64,000 nt of DNA from UBA1447 sp964612185 (GCA_964612185.1 CAZTCR010000009.1:24741-88740), one strand, 5' to 3'. Positions 24,089 through 33,441 are shown, counted from the first letter of the stretch. The notes: generated from the letters alone by a model not told the origin. Program-made: numbers and translations.

Positions 24089-24631
24089 TTATTGTTTCCC
24101 GTTGTCGTTCAAAATCAGTTTTGCCTGCTTCATGGCAATCACCACAAGCGGTATCAGAACGATGTGCAGGATGATACCCGGCACGGCGGTAACAAATGCC
24201 CCCGCAAGAAACTTTTGGAACGAAAAGTCGGATTTGCCAATCCCCGCGAAAACAAACATCGCAACGCCCCAGACAAGACGCCCGCCGAGCATGGAGAGAA
24301 TTAGCGCAACATAAACATATAAAACTTTCTTCGGGAAATACTTGTACAGCAATCCGGCCAGCAACCCGTAGGCGGCCAGCTCAAACGCCATGGATATGCC
24401 CATCGGTATAGGCTGCGGCATACCAAAAATAGCAAACCTTAAAAGCGGCGCGATAAAACCGACGGTCAGCCCGTATTGCCAGCCGCAGACAAAGCCGCAC
24501 AGCAACACAGGGATGTGCATTGGGGACAACGCCATGCCGATTTGCGGGATTTGCCCCGTCAAAAACGGGAGCAGCAAACACAGCGCAAGGAACATGCCGG
24601 CGAATGTGAGTTTTTTAATCGGATCTTTCAA
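24089..24631 (-). CDS. ECF transporter S component (PF12822-like)
   Basis: A 180-residue substrate-binding membrane subunit of an energy-coupling-factor vitamin/cofactor transporter, with six helices. Characteristic phrases: FAGMFLALCLLLPFLTGQ, ALSPMHIPVLLCGFVCGWQYG and FIAPLLRFAIFGMPQPIP. The vitamin is not assigned. I place the start at TTG 24631 because GGAGG lies 8 nt upstream and the promoter at 24667-24695 would start RNA inside the longer ORF (24676). The ATPase and T components are not in this window, so it would use a shared ECF module. Confidence 0.88.
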   Translation of the reverse strand: MKDPIKKLTFAGMFLALCLLLPFLTGQIPQIGMALSPMHIPVLLCGFVCGWQYGLTVGFIAPLLRFAIFGMPQPIPMGISMAFELAAYGLLAGLLYKYFPKKVLYVYVALILSMLGGRLVWGVAMFVFAGIGKSDFSFQKFLAGAFVTAVPGIILHIVLIPLVVIAMKQAKLILNDNGKQ

Positions 24632-24666
24632 AGATTCATCCTCCAAATGTTTTGACTGACCGGGCA

Positions 24667-24695
24667 ATTTTAACATAATCCTCCGGGCATATCAA
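24667..24695 (-). promoter_or_regulatory. Promoter of the ECF S-component gene
   Basis: Minus strand: TTGATA (24695-24690), 17 nt, TAAAAT (24672-24667). Its position argues for the internal start codon at 24631. Confidence 0.6.
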
Positions 24696-24729
24696 CAACA
24701 ATTCCCGAAAAGGGATTTGTTTGTTCCGC

Positions 24730-24757
24730 TTGCGCAATCCTTGTGTTTTGGTATAAT
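24730..24757 (+). promoter_or_regulatory. Promoter of the CofE-like gene
   Basis: TTGCGC (24730-24735), 16 nt, TATAAT (24752-24757); the untranslated leader would be ~110 nt. Confidence 0.6.
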
Positions 24758-24874
24758 ACTTTTAGAATGCCCTTTGAGCAAGGGGCCACGGCAAAAAAAC
24801 AGTTCAAAGTGCTTTATTTCAACCCCGCTGTTGTGGTATACTGTTTGGCGGCAAAAAAATACAACGAAAGAGTG

Positions 24875-26071
24875 ATGAGATTGGAAAGACTTGTCGGTAC
24901 GGTGTCAAGGGGCATACGGGCGCCCATTATCCGGGAGGGCGATGACATTGCTGAGATTGTGGTGAACAGCGTCCTCACCGCCGCTGAAAACGAAGGGTTC
25001 GCTTTGGGCAACCGGGATGTTGTTGCCGTGACCGAAGCGGTCGTGGCACGCGCGCAGGGCAACTACGCGACCATCGACCAGGTGGCAAGCGATGTGAAAG
25101 AAAAGTTCGGTGCCGGCACCATCGGTGTGATTTTCCCGATTTTGAGCCGTAACCGGTTCGCCATCTGTCTCAAAGGCATCGCCAGAGGCGCAAAAAAAAT
25201 TGTGCTGATGCTCAGTTACCCCGCGGACGAAGTGGGCAACCACCTCGTGTCCCTGGACGCGCTGGATGAAAAAGGCGTCAACCCCTGGACAGATGTGTTG
25301 ACGGAAGAGCATTACAGGGAACTTTTCGGCAGCAACAAGCACACCTTCACGGGTGTGGATTATATTGAGTATTACAAAACCCTCATCCTCGGCGAGGGCT
25401 GCGATGTGGAAATCATCCTTGCCAACGACTGCAGGGCGATATTGGCCAAAACAAAAAATATTCTGAACTGTGATATCCACACCAGAGCGCGCACAAAACG
25501 CATGTTGCTTGCCTCGGGAGCGGAAAAGGTGCTCGGGCTTGATGAAATACTCAATGCGCCGCGGGATGGCAGCGGGTATAACGAAGCGTACGGCTTGCTC
25601 GGGAGTAATAAAGCGACCGAAACCAAAATCAAACTCTTCCCGCGGGACGCGCAGAGGGTTGTTGATAAAATCGCCGCGAGGCTGCTGGTAGCCACGGGGA
25701 AAAATATCGAAGTCATGGTTTACGGCGACGGCGCGTTCAAAGACCCCGTCGGCAAAATCTGGGAACTGGCAGACCCCGTTGTCTCCCCCGCTTACACCAA
25801 GGGGCTGGAAGGTCAGCCCAACGAGGTTAAATTGAAGTATCTGGCAGACAACGACTTTGCCCACCTCAACGGCGATGAGCTCAAGGCGGCGATATCCGAC
25901 TACATCATCAATAAAGAAAACGACCTGGTCGGCCAGATGGCATCCCAGGGGACCACCCCCCGCAGACTCACCGACCTTATCGGCTCGCTGTGCGACTTAA
26001 CTTCCGGCAGCGGGGACAAGGGCACGCCGATTGTGCTGGTGCAGGGTTACTTTGACAACTACACCAAATAG
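24875..26071 (+). CDS. Coenzyme F420-0:L-glutamate ligase-like (CofE family) protein
   Basis: A 398-residue protein of the CofE/F420-0:gamma-glutamyl ligase family, which joins glutamate to a phosphorylated acceptor using GTP. Start ATG 24875; the ORF runs 44 codons further but through the leader. Recognisable phrases: GIRAPIIREGDDIAEIV, VVAVTEAVVARAQGNY, FPILSRNRFAICLKGIARG, SYPADEVGNHLV and VYGDGAFKDPVG. Such proteins occur in many Clostridia not known to make F420, so the true acceptor may be another compound; I see no other F420 gene here. It is ~150 residues longer than archaeal CofE, as is usual for this Firmicutes branch. Confidence 0.8.
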   Translation: MRLERLVGTVSRGIRAPIIREGDDIAEIVVNSVLTAAENEGFALGNRDVVAVTEAVVARAQGNYATIDQVASDVKEKFGAGTIGVIFPILSRNRFAICLKGIARGAKKIVLMLSYPADEVGNHLVSLDALDEKGVNPWTDVLTEEHYRELFGSNKHTFTGVDYIEYYKTLILGEGCDVEIILANDCRAILAKTKNILNCDIHTRARTKRMLLASGAEKVLGLDEILNAPRDGSGYNEAYGLLGSNKATETKIKLFPRDAQRVVDKIAARLLVATGKNIEVMVYGDGAFKDPVGKIWELADPVVSPAYTKGLEGQPNEVKLKYLADNDFAHLNGDELKAAISDYIINKENDLVGQMASQGTTPRRLTDLIGSLCDLTSGSGDKGTPIVLVQGYFDNYTK

Positions 26072-26106
26072 ATTGCCATTTTTTACCTCCGGTGGTTTCA
26101 CGGTTA

Positions 26107-26135
26107 TTGACAAACCGGGCACATTATTGTAAGGT
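26107..26135 (+). promoter_or_regulatory. Promoter of the PRC-barrel gene
   Basis: TTGACA (26107-26112), 17 nt, TAAGGT (26130-26135). Confidence 0.5.
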
Positions 26136-26224
26136 TTATCTGTCAAAGAATTCGGCAAAAGTGTTCATTTGTTTCCCGTTCCAACAGAACACCGCGCATT
26201 TTTAAACAAGAAAGGATGATTATT

Positions 26225-26998
26225 GTGTTGATCAAAGCCAAATCACTCAAAGGTTTCAAATTGAAATGCACCGACGGGGAAATCGGAGAGGTCAAGGAAT
26301 TTATTTTTGACGAACAGCACTTTACCATCCGCTACCTGGTGGCGGAAACCGGGAATTGGCTCATGGACAGGCAGGTGCTCATATCCCCCCGCGCGCTGCT
26401 CGCCATTGACAAAGAAACGAAGCATATCGCCACATCACTGACCGTCGCCCAAATCGAGGCAAGCCCTTCGCTGTATAAGGACTTACCGATTACGCGGGAT
26501 TTTGAAACAAACTATCACAATTATTACGGCTTCCCGGCTTACTGGAACGGTCCCCATATGTGGGGCGCAAGCCCCGCCATTATGCAAAACAGCCCGTCCT
26601 ACAAAGCCGCTGTTATCGGCGACAGGGATTTGAAACCCGGCTTGCGCAGCACCTATGATACGGAAGGGCGCAAAATCAGCGCGCCTGACGCCGATTTCGG
26701 CCATGTCGTTGATTTTGTGATTGATGACGAATGCTGGGCCATCCGCTATATTATTGTTGACACCATCAGTTTTTGGCCGAGCCCATATGTGCTCGTCTCC
26801 CCGGCTTGGATTGACCGCATCGGCAAGGAAGACTTTAAGATTTATGTCAATGTGCCGTCGGAAAAAATTAAAGCCGCCCCGGAATATAAGGATGAAGAGG
26901 AACTCAACCGGGATTATGAGGCATGCCTCAACAGTCATTACGGGTGCGACAATTATTGGGACACACAGCCCTGTGTCCAAGACAGTCCGGACGAATAA
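26225..26998 (+). CDS. Double PRC-barrel domain protein
   Basis: A ~257-residue soluble protein with two PRC-barrel domains in tandem. The first is LKGFKLKCTDGEIGEVKEFIFDE (residues ~6-80). The second is HVVDFVIDDECWAIRYIIVDT (~125-210), with the same WxxRYxVxxT strand pattern. PRC barrels bind RNA, membrane or partner proteins in several contexts; the role here is unknown. Both domains end in short Tyr/Asn/His-rich linkers (YHNYYGFPAYWNG; LNSHYGCDNYWD). Start GTG 26225 or TTG 26228 behind AAAGGA; ATG 26216 overlaps that site. Monocistronic between promoter and terminator. Confidence 0.85.
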   Translation: MLIKAKSLKGFKLKCTDGEIGEVKEFIFDEQHFTIRYLVAETGNWLMDRQVLISPRALLAIDKETKHIATSLTVAQIEASPSLYKDLPITRDFETNYHNYYGFPAYWNGPHMWGASPAIMQNSPSYKAAVIGDRDLKPGLRSTYDTEGRKISAPDADFGHVVDFVIDDECWAIRYIIVDTISFWPSPYVLVSPAWIDRIGKEDFKIYVNVPSEKIKAAPEYKDEEELNRDYEACLNSHYGCDNYWDTQPCVQDSPDE

Positions 26999-27037
26999 CG
27001 GGCAATTCGCATACATTGGATTATTTGGTTTTACAGC

Positions 27038-27069
27038 GGAGGCTCGGCTTTGCCGGGTCTCCTTTTTTT
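27038..27069 (+). terminator. Terminator after PRC-barrel gene
   Basis: GGAGGCTCGGC/GCCGGGTCTCC with wobble pairs and a run of seven T. Confidence 0.8.
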
Positions 27070-27070
27070 A

Positions 27071-27099
27071 TTGACAGGGGCGCGCCGTTGTTTTATAGT
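27071..27099 (+). promoter_or_regulatory. Promoter of the tandem beta-helix genes
   Basis: TTGACA (27071-27076), 17 nt, TATAGT (27094-27099), directly after the preceding terminator. Confidence 0.75.
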
Positions 27100-27167
27100 T
27101 TATGCATATACAGATGAAGCGCCGAACGGTTAAGTGCTGCTTTTTTCAAGCGAAACGGAGGTTGTAT

Positions 27168-29411
27168 ATGAGTATCCGTTTTTGGTCTGCCGTCAAACTG
27201 CTGCTGTGTGCCGCGCTCGCTTTTGTTTTAGCGAACACGGGGCTGCCTGTTTATACTTTTATTTTTAACACGGCGCCCGTGCCGGTCAATTTAAGCGTCC
27301 CGCGGGAAAAAACCGTTTCAATCACCGCCGGTGATTATTATGTGGCGCCCGGCGGCAGCGACGCGAACGACGGCAGTTTGGAACGCCCGTTCGCGACCCT
27401 TGAAGCTGCCAGAAACAAAATCCGCCAAATCAAAGCAGACGCCGGTTTACCGGCGGGCGGCATCACCGTTTGCCTCAAAGCCGGTGAATACGCGGTATCC
27501 GGTTTGGTGTTTGACGCCCGGGATTCCGGTGAGGCGGGCAAACCCGTCACCTACCGTGCCTACGGCGACGGCACGGTTACCCTCAACGGCGGCACCACGC
27601 TCCAAAGCGCGGACTTTGAACCGGTGAACGGCGGCGCGAAAGAACGGCTGACGGTACGGGCAAGGCAAAGGGTAGTTCAAGCGGACTTAACCCGCTATAA
27701 TCTGACTGCGGCCGACTGGGGCAAAATCTATGCCGTGGGCGCGTTCAACACCGCCGCTAAATATGACGGCGACACCGTCGGCCCCAACCGCTGTGAATTG
27801 TTTTTTAATGACCGGCGGATGTCCCTGGCACGCTGGCCCAACGGCGAAAAATACCTGAAGACAGGCGAGATTATTGATTTGGGCGACTACGCGGAATTCC
27901 CCCCTCAGACCTATAACCCGGACTGGGGAACCCTGCGCAATCCGCGCGGCGGCACCTTTCAAACCGATTTTATCACCAACCAAAAGATAAAAACCTGGCA
28001 GACGCTCGACGATGTGTGGCTCTACGGCTATTTTTACTGGGACTGGGCGGATATGTCCACCCCGCTGAAGTGCGTCAATACCAAAAAGAGCGAGCTGACA
28101 ACCCTGTACGCAAGCGCCAGCGGATTTAAAAAGGACGCGCCGTACTTTTTCTTCAATGTGCTGGAAGAACTGGACGCGCCGGGTGAATGGTATCTGGACA
28201 GGGCAAGCGGCATGCTGTATTTGTATCCCCCGGATGACTTGGCCGCGGCGGACATCAACCTGTCCATATCAACGCGCAAAATCATCACCATGGACGCTGC
28301 CGCGCATATCCGCCTGATTGGCCTGCAAATCAAAGGCACCCGTTCCGACGCGGTAGCAATCACCGGGGACGACTGCGCGGTGGAGGACTGCGTGATTTCC
28401 AACTGCGCGGGCTCGGCCCTGCTCATCAACGGCACAAACAACAAGGCTGCCGGCAATGAAATCAAGAGCATGGGCAAGGGCGGTATCTTCCTCAATGGCG
28501 GAGACCGGGCAACACTGACGCCCGGCAAAAACATCGCGGACAACAACCATATCCACCACTTTGGGGAAATCTATAAAACCTACCAGCCCGGCGTCTCCCT
28601 GTTGGGCACGGGCAACATCTGCTCGCATAACGAGATTCATGACGCGCCGCACGCCGCTATCCATTACGCGGGCAACGACCACCTGTTTGAATACAACCGC
28701 ATCTACTCTGTCGTTTTGCACTCAAGTGATGCGGGCGCCATCTACTGCGGCGGAGATTTTACCGCATGGGGCAATGTGCTGCGGTACAACGCGATTTATA
28801 ACCTCGGTTCGGGCAAGTTCCGCCCGGACGGCATCTATTTTGACGATGCCATGGCGGGGCAAACCGCCTACGGCAATATCCTGGTGAATATCCCGAAAAA
28901 CGGGTTTATGCTCGGGGGCGGGCGGGAACTCCATGTTACCAATAACATCATCATCAATGCCGACACGCCTATCCGGTATGACGACCGCGCGCGGGAAGGC
29001 ATTGTCAGCGGCGGCTGGTTTAAAGGGCATGTGGGCAGCCTGAGCGGCGGCATGTGGAAATGGCTGTTCGACTCCCCCTACAAAACAGATAGTTGGACAG
29101 CCAAATATCCGCGCCTGGCACAAGTCACCAGCGACTTTGACGATGTCGACAATCCCTGGTTTGCCGTCAACCCCGCGTTCAGCGTGGTGAAAAACAACAT
29201 CACCGTCGACCGCAGCGGTAACATCGGCAAAATCAACGCTTCCGTGTACACCTTCAGCCAGGTCGAAAACAATCCGGCCTACCTGATTATTCAAAACCCC
29301 GGCTTTGTCGATTTCCGCGGCGGCAATTACCTTTTGCGGGACAATGCCCCGGCGCTCGATGAACTCGATGGTTTTGAGCAGATTCCGTTTGAAAAAATCG
29401 GCCGGTACTGA
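27168..29411 (+). CDS. Secreted right-handed beta-helix enzyme-like protein, copy 1
   Basis: A 747-residue exported protein. Start ATG 27168 (GGAGG 7 nt upstream) gives the hydrophobic N-terminus MSIRFWSAVKLLLCAALAFVLANTG. It opens with the typical entry strand DYYVAPGGSDANDGSLERPFATLEAAR, then an inserted domain, then parallel beta-helix turns with ladder residues (ITGDDCAVEDCVISNCAGSALLINGTNNKAAGNEIKSMGKGGIFLNGG) up to ~residue 630. The layout resembles polysaccharide-active families such as GH141 or pectate-lyase-like proteins; activity is not proven. It is 31 nt upstream of a close paralogue, and a GPH symporter follows, consistent with glycan breakdown and uptake. Confidence 0.85.
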   Translation: MSIRFWSAVKLLLCAALAFVLANTGLPVYTFIFNTAPVPVNLSVPREKTVSITAGDYYVAPGGSDANDGSLERPFATLEAARNKIRQIKADAGLPAGGITVCLKAGEYAVSGLVFDARDSGEAGKPVTYRAYGDGTVTLNGGTTLQSADFEPVNGGAKERLTVRARQRVVQADLTRYNLTAADWGKIYAVGAFNTAAKYDGDTVGPNRCELFFNDRRMSLARWPNGEKYLKTGEIIDLGDYAEFPPQTYNPDWGTLRNPRGGTFQTDFITNQKIKTWQTLDDVWLYGYFYWDWADMSTPLKCVNTKKSELTTLYASASGFKKDAPYFFFNVLEELDAPGEWYLDRASGMLYLYPPDDLAAADINLSISTRKIITMDAAAHIRLIGLQIKGTRSDAVAITGDDCAVEDCVISNCAGSALLINGTNNKAAGNEIKSMGKGGIFLNGGDRATLTPGKNIADNNHIHHFGEIYKTYQPGVSLLGTGNICSHNEIHDAPHAAIHYAGNDHLFEYNRIYSVVLHSSDAGAIYCGGDFTAWGNVLRYNAIYNLGSGKFRPDGIYFDDAMAGQTAYGNILVNIPKNGFMLGGGRELHVTNNIIINADTPIRYDDRAREGIVSGGWFKGHVGSLSGGMWKWLFDSPYKTDSWTAKYPRLAQVTSDFDDVDNPWFAVNPAFSVVKNNITVDRSGNIGKINASVYTFSQVENNPAYLIIQNPGFVDFRGGNYLLRDNAPALDELDGFEQIPFEKIGRY

Positions 29412-29442
29412 CCGGCAAAAACAATTGAAATGAGGGGTTATT

Positions 29443-31689
29443 TTGAGTGTGCGTTTCTTTTCCGCGGTCAAATTTCTACTATCGGCGGTGATGGCATTGA
29501 TTATCGCGAACACGGGGCTGCCGCTTTATACGCTGGTGACCGGCGGCAATGCGCCCATCCCTTCCAACCTGAGCGTCCCGCAAGAAAAGGCAACGGTTAT
29601 CGCACCCGGTGATTATTATGTGGCGCCGGACGGCAGCGACGCAAACGACGGCAGTTTGGAGCGCCCGTTCGCGACCATTGAAGCAGCCAGGGACAAAGTC
29701 CGCCAAGTCAAAGCAGCCGATGGTCTGCCGGCGGGCGGTATTACCGTGTGCGTCAAGGCGGGTGAATACACCGTTTCTTCCCTTGTGTTTGACGGGAGGG
29801 ATTCCGGCGAACCCGGCAAACCCGTCACCTACCGCGCTTACGGCGACGGGGCGGTCACACTCAACGGCGGCACCACGCTCAAAAGCGCGGACTTTAAGCC
29901 GGTGAGCGGCGAAGCGAAAGACCGGCTCACGCGCACGGCGCAAAAAAATGTTATGCAGGTTGACCTTGGTACTTACGGGCTGACCGCTGCCGACTGGGGC
30001 AAACTGTATGCCATCGGCGCTTTTAATATCGCGTACAAATATGACGGCGATGTAGCCGGCCCGAACCAATGTGAACTGTTCTTCAATGACGCGCGCATGA
30101 CCTTAGCCCGCTACCCGAACGGTGATGAGTACCTCAAGACCGGGGACATTATCGATATGGGCGAATACGGCGAGTTCCCGCCGCAAAACTACATAGAAGG
30201 CTGGGCGGATTTGCGCAATCCGCGCGGGGGCACCTTTAAAACCGATTTTACCACCAACAAAAAAATGAAAAGTTGGCAGACGCTCGACGATGTGTGGCTG
30301 TACGGATTTTTCTTTTGGGATTGGGCGGATTCCTCCACCCCGGTAAAAGCCGTTGACACAAAGAAAAGCACGCTGACCACCCTGTACGGCAGCCAGTACG
30401 CATTCAAAAAGGACGCCATCTACTATTTTTACAATGTGCTGGAGGAACTTGACACCCCGGGTGAATGGTACCTTGACCGTGCGAACGGGATGCTGTACCT
30501 CTACCCGTCCGCGGCGATGGACGGGGCGGATATCAACCTGTCCATTTCAACCCGGAACATCATCGGGGTGGATAATGCCTCCCATATCATTTTCAAAGGC
30601 TTCCATATCAAAGGCACCCGGGCCGACGCCGTGAACATCACGGGCAATGATTGTGTCGTGGAGGACTGCGTGGTTTCCAACTGCGCGGGTTCCGGCATCA
30701 ACCTCAGCGGCACCGGCAACAAAGCCATCGGCAATGAAATTAAAAGCATGGGCAAAGGCGGCATTTCATTAAACGGCGGAGACCGGCTTACCCTGACGCC
30801 GGGCAATAACATCGCGGACAATAATCACATCCACCATTACGGTGAGATTTACAAAACCTATTCGGCCGGCGTGAGGCTCAGCGGTGTGGGCAATATCTGC
30901 GCGCACAACGAGATTCACGACGCGCCGCACATGGCCATCACCTACGGCGGGAATGACCATTTGATGGAATACAACCGCATCTATGATGTGGTCAAACAGT
31001 CCAGTGATGCCGGGGCGATTTACAGCGGACGCGATTTGACCGCTTACGGCAATGTGCTGCGGTACAACGCGATTTATAACATCGGCTCCGGGGAGTTCGA
31101 ACCCAACGGTATCTATTTTGACGACGCGCAGTCCGGCCAGACGGCTTACGGCAACATACTGGTCAATATCCCGCAGTGCGGTTTTCAGCTGGGCGGGGGG
31201 CGCGAACTGAATGTGTATAACAACCTCATCATCAATGCCGGTGTACCCATCCATTACGATGACCGCGCGCGCGACGGCGTGGTCAACAACGGCTGGTTCC
31301 GCGGGCATGTGAACGACCTGAACGCCGGCATGTGGAAAGGGCTGTTTGACTCCCCGTATCAAACGGATCTTTGGAAATCCAGGTTCCCGAAACTCGCCCT
31401 GGTCACCAGCGATTTCAGCGATTACAACAACCCGTATTTCGCCGTCAACCCCGCGTTCAGCCGGGTGAACAACAACATCATCGTCGCTAAAAAGAACCGT
31501 ATCGGCAACATTGCGGCCAGTGTTTATACATTCAGCACGGTTGAGGATAATCCGGTATACCGTACTTTTACAAACCCCGGCTTCGTTGATTTCCGCGGCG
31601 GCAACTATCATTTGCGGGCAGACGCGCCGGTGTTCGGCAAACTCGGCGGTTTCGAACCGATACCCTTTGACAAGATTGGCAGATACTAA
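29443..31689 (+). CDS. Secreted right-handed beta-helix enzyme-like protein, copy 2
   Basis: A 748-residue paralogue of the preceding protein, colinear over its full length, with long identical stretches such as GSDANDGSLERPFAT, AGKPVTYRAYGDG-like and GGTTL. Start TTG 29443, GAGGGG 6 nt upstream, with hydrophobic N-terminus MSVRFFSAVKFLLSAVMALI. It has the same domain order: entry strand, inserted region with WLYGFFFWDWAD, then beta-helix. The two genes clearly arose by tandem duplication and are probably co-transcribed (31-nt gap, no terminator between). A strong terminator follows. Divergence is spread evenly, so both appear to be under selection. Confidence 0.85.
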   Translation: MSVRFFSAVKFLLSAVMALIIANTGLPLYTLVTGGNAPIPSNLSVPQEKATVIAPGDYYVAPDGSDANDGSLERPFATIEAARDKVRQVKAADGLPAGGITVCVKAGEYTVSSLVFDGRDSGEPGKPVTYRAYGDGAVTLNGGTTLKSADFKPVSGEAKDRLTRTAQKNVMQVDLGTYGLTAADWGKLYAIGAFNIAYKYDGDVAGPNQCELFFNDARMTLARYPNGDEYLKTGDIIDMGEYGEFPPQNYIEGWADLRNPRGGTFKTDFTTNKKMKSWQTLDDVWLYGFFFWDWADSSTPVKAVDTKKSTLTTLYGSQYAFKKDAIYYFYNVLEELDTPGEWYLDRANGMLYLYPSAAMDGADINLSISTRNIIGVDNASHIIFKGFHIKGTRADAVNITGNDCVVEDCVVSNCAGSGINLSGTGNKAIGNEIKSMGKGGISLNGGDRLTLTPGNNIADNNHIHHYGEIYKTYSAGVRLSGVGNICAHNEIHDAPHMAITYGGNDHLMEYNRIYDVVKQSSDAGAIYSGRDLTAYGNVLRYNAIYNIGSGEFEPNGIYFDDAQSGQTAYGNILVNIPQCGFQLGGGRELNVYNNLIINAGVPIHYDDRARDGVVNNGWFRGHVNDLNAGMWKGLFDSPYQTDLWKSRFPKLALVTSDFSDYNNPYFAVNPAFSRVNNNIIVAKKNRIGNIAASVYTFSTVEDNPVYRTFTNPGFVDFRGGNYHLRADAPVFGKLGGFEPIPFDKIGRY

Positions 31690-31703
31690 ACACCGGATAA
31701 TCA

Positions 31704-31740
31704 AAAGAGGTTTGGCGGCATTTGCCTGCCAAACCTCTTT
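31704..31740 (+). terminator. Terminator after beta-helix genes
   Basis: AAAGAGGTTTGGC and GCCAAACCTCTTT, a perfect 13-bp stem, followed by ATTTTG. Confidence 0.85.
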
Positions 31741-31775
31741 ATTTTGTATTTCATCGTTAAATCTGACTATTTTCA

Positions 31776-31804
31776 TTGCCTTGAACCCAATTATATTGTA
31801 CAAT
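31776..31804 (+). promoter_or_regulatory. Promoter of the 31861 GPH symporter
   Basis: TTGCCT (31776-31781), 17 nt, TACAAT (31799-31804). It is followed by the conserved words TAGATT and CTTTCA, which are also found after the promoter of the 22430 paralogue. Confidence 0.65.
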
Positions 31805-31860
31805 TCATTTTAGATTGACTGCGATCCCTTTCAAATAAACAAAAGGAGGACCGCCGGACT

Positions 31861-33432
31861 TTGAGCAAGAAAGAAGATGTCATTGAAAAAGTAGAACCAA
31901 CCGAGGACGAAGCCCTAAAATATGTGCACCAAAATAGGCGTTACATCGGCACCAAAGAAACCTTCGCTTTCATCCTCAACGACTTTTCCCAGAGCTTCAA
32001 CATCGGCAAGTACGGTAACCGCTTCATTTGGGATGTCGTTAAAATCGACTTCACCATCGCGGCTTATGTCAACATTTTTACCGGCATTTGGGACACCATC
32101 AACGACATTTTTATCGGCACCATTGTGGATAAGACCCGCACCCGCTGGGGCAAATTCAAGCCCTATGTGCTGTTTTTAAAAATACCGCTGACCATCATCG
32201 GCTCGCTGTACTGGTTTATGCCGTTTTTCTTCCCGGACACCGCGGTGGATTACGCCCCAAAACTGATTTTCTACTTTGTGTTCGGGGTGGTGATGGAAAC
32301 GGCGGGTACCTTTGCCGGCATCGCGCAAGGGGGGCTGATGTCCACCATCACGCCCCATCCGATTGACCGTGTCCGGCTGATTACCCAGGCGAATTTTTGG
32401 TCCGGGTTTATCGGGGAAAAATTACCGGAACTGATGATGGGCGTTTTTATCGACTTGATCAATATGAAAATCGTCCGTTGGAAACTGCGCGACCTTTTTG
32501 TGGGGATGGGGCTTTTAACCAGTTTTATCGCCACCGCCGCGTCTTTCTTCTTCATCTTCCTCACCCGGGAGCGCGTACAGCAGACCATTGAAAAACCGAG
32601 TATCCTGCAGGGCTTCAAAGCCATCATCAACAACATCCCCATCCTGATGATTACCATGTCCGACTTTTTGAGCGGTTTCGGCGTCAGCCTCGGGCGGTCG
32701 AATTACTTTATTGATGTGCTGGGTTCCGCCACGCTCCAAACCATTGTGGGCATCCCCGCCTCCCCCGTTTCGAGTATCAGCTACGCATTAATCGGCCCGA
32801 TGAGGAAGCGTTTCTCCACCAAGGCCATTTGGATTGGGGAAGACCTGTATACGGATATGTGCTGGCTGTCCGTGTTTGCCATCGGTTCCATCAACCAGAA
32901 CTTTACCAAACGCAAGGTGATGATTCCCGCCTTTATGATTGAGGAATTCATCGAAATGTGGACCTACGGGCTGCGGCATGTCATCGGGCGTGAACTCTAT
33001 AATGAGGCCATGGATTACTGCGAATGGAAAAACGGTTACCGGATGGAAGCCATGACCAGTGTCGCCAAAGGTCTTGTCGGCAAACTGCAGGGCATCGCCA
33101 TGAGCACCATCCAAAACCTCATTATGGCAAGAATCGGCTATATTCAGGGTAAAACCATCGGCACACAGGCGCTGTCCACCAAGTGGTGGATTTTCGCGCT
33201 CGGCACCGGCGTGCCGGTGATTACCAGTTCGCTCGGCGTTTTACCCAAGTTCTTTTACCCCCTCACCGGCCCAAAGCGCGACATGATGTACGCCGACCTG
33301 CTCGAACGCCGCAAGCAAATGGCGGAAAGAGTCACCGAAGCCGGCGACGATTTGGAAGAACTCGACCGCATCGCCAAAGCGGAAATCCGCGGGGAATATG
33401 TGAAAAACAGGGATATGAAAAAGAAGGATTAA
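31861..33432 (+). CDS. GPH-family symporter, long-loop type, paralogue 2
   Basis: A 523-residue, 12-span transporter very similar to the one at 22430 (same N-terminal box ALKYVHQNRRYIGTKET, same DTINDIFIGTIVDKTRTRWGKFKPY loop and EAMDYCEWKNGYRMEAMT motif). TTG 31861 follows AGGAGGACCGCCGGACT; it is the only sensible start. It has its own promoter behind the beta-helix terminator. The position suggests it imports a product of the two beta-helix enzymes. The tails ending GEYVKNRDMKKKD are shared with paralogue 1. Confidence 0.9.
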   Translation: MSKKEDVIEKVEPTEDEALKYVHQNRRYIGTKETFAFILNDFSQSFNIGKYGNRFIWDVVKIDFTIAAYVNIFTGIWDTINDIFIGTIVDKTRTRWGKFKPYVLFLKIPLTIIGSLYWFMPFFFPDTAVDYAPKLIFYFVFGVVMETAGTFAGIAQGGLMSTITPHPIDRVRLITQANFWSGFIGEKLPELMMGVFIDLINMKIVRWKLRDLFVGMGLLTSFIATAASFFFIFLTRERVQQTIEKPSILQGFKAIINNIPILMITMSDFLSGFGVSLGRSNYFIDVLGSATLQTIVGIPASPVSSISYALIGPMRKRFSTKAIWIGEDLYTDMCWLSVFAIGSINQNFTKRKVMIPAFMIEEFIEMWTYGLRHVIGRELYNEAMDYCEWKNGYRMEAMTSVAKGLVGKLQGIAMSTIQNLIMARIGYIQGKTIGTQALSTKWWIFALGTGVPVITSSLGVLPKFFYPLTGPKRDMMYADLLERRKQMAERVTEAGDDLEELDRIAKAEIRGEYVKNRDMKKKD

Positions 33433-33441
33433 ATAGTAATC

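Noticed and set aside
24905..25864. 319-codon minus-strand ORF
   Set aside because: Antisense shadow of the CofE-like gene, no motifs or ribosome site.
30769..31803. 344-codon minus-strand ORF
   Set aside because: Opposite-strand shadow of the second beta-helix gene; crosses its terminator.
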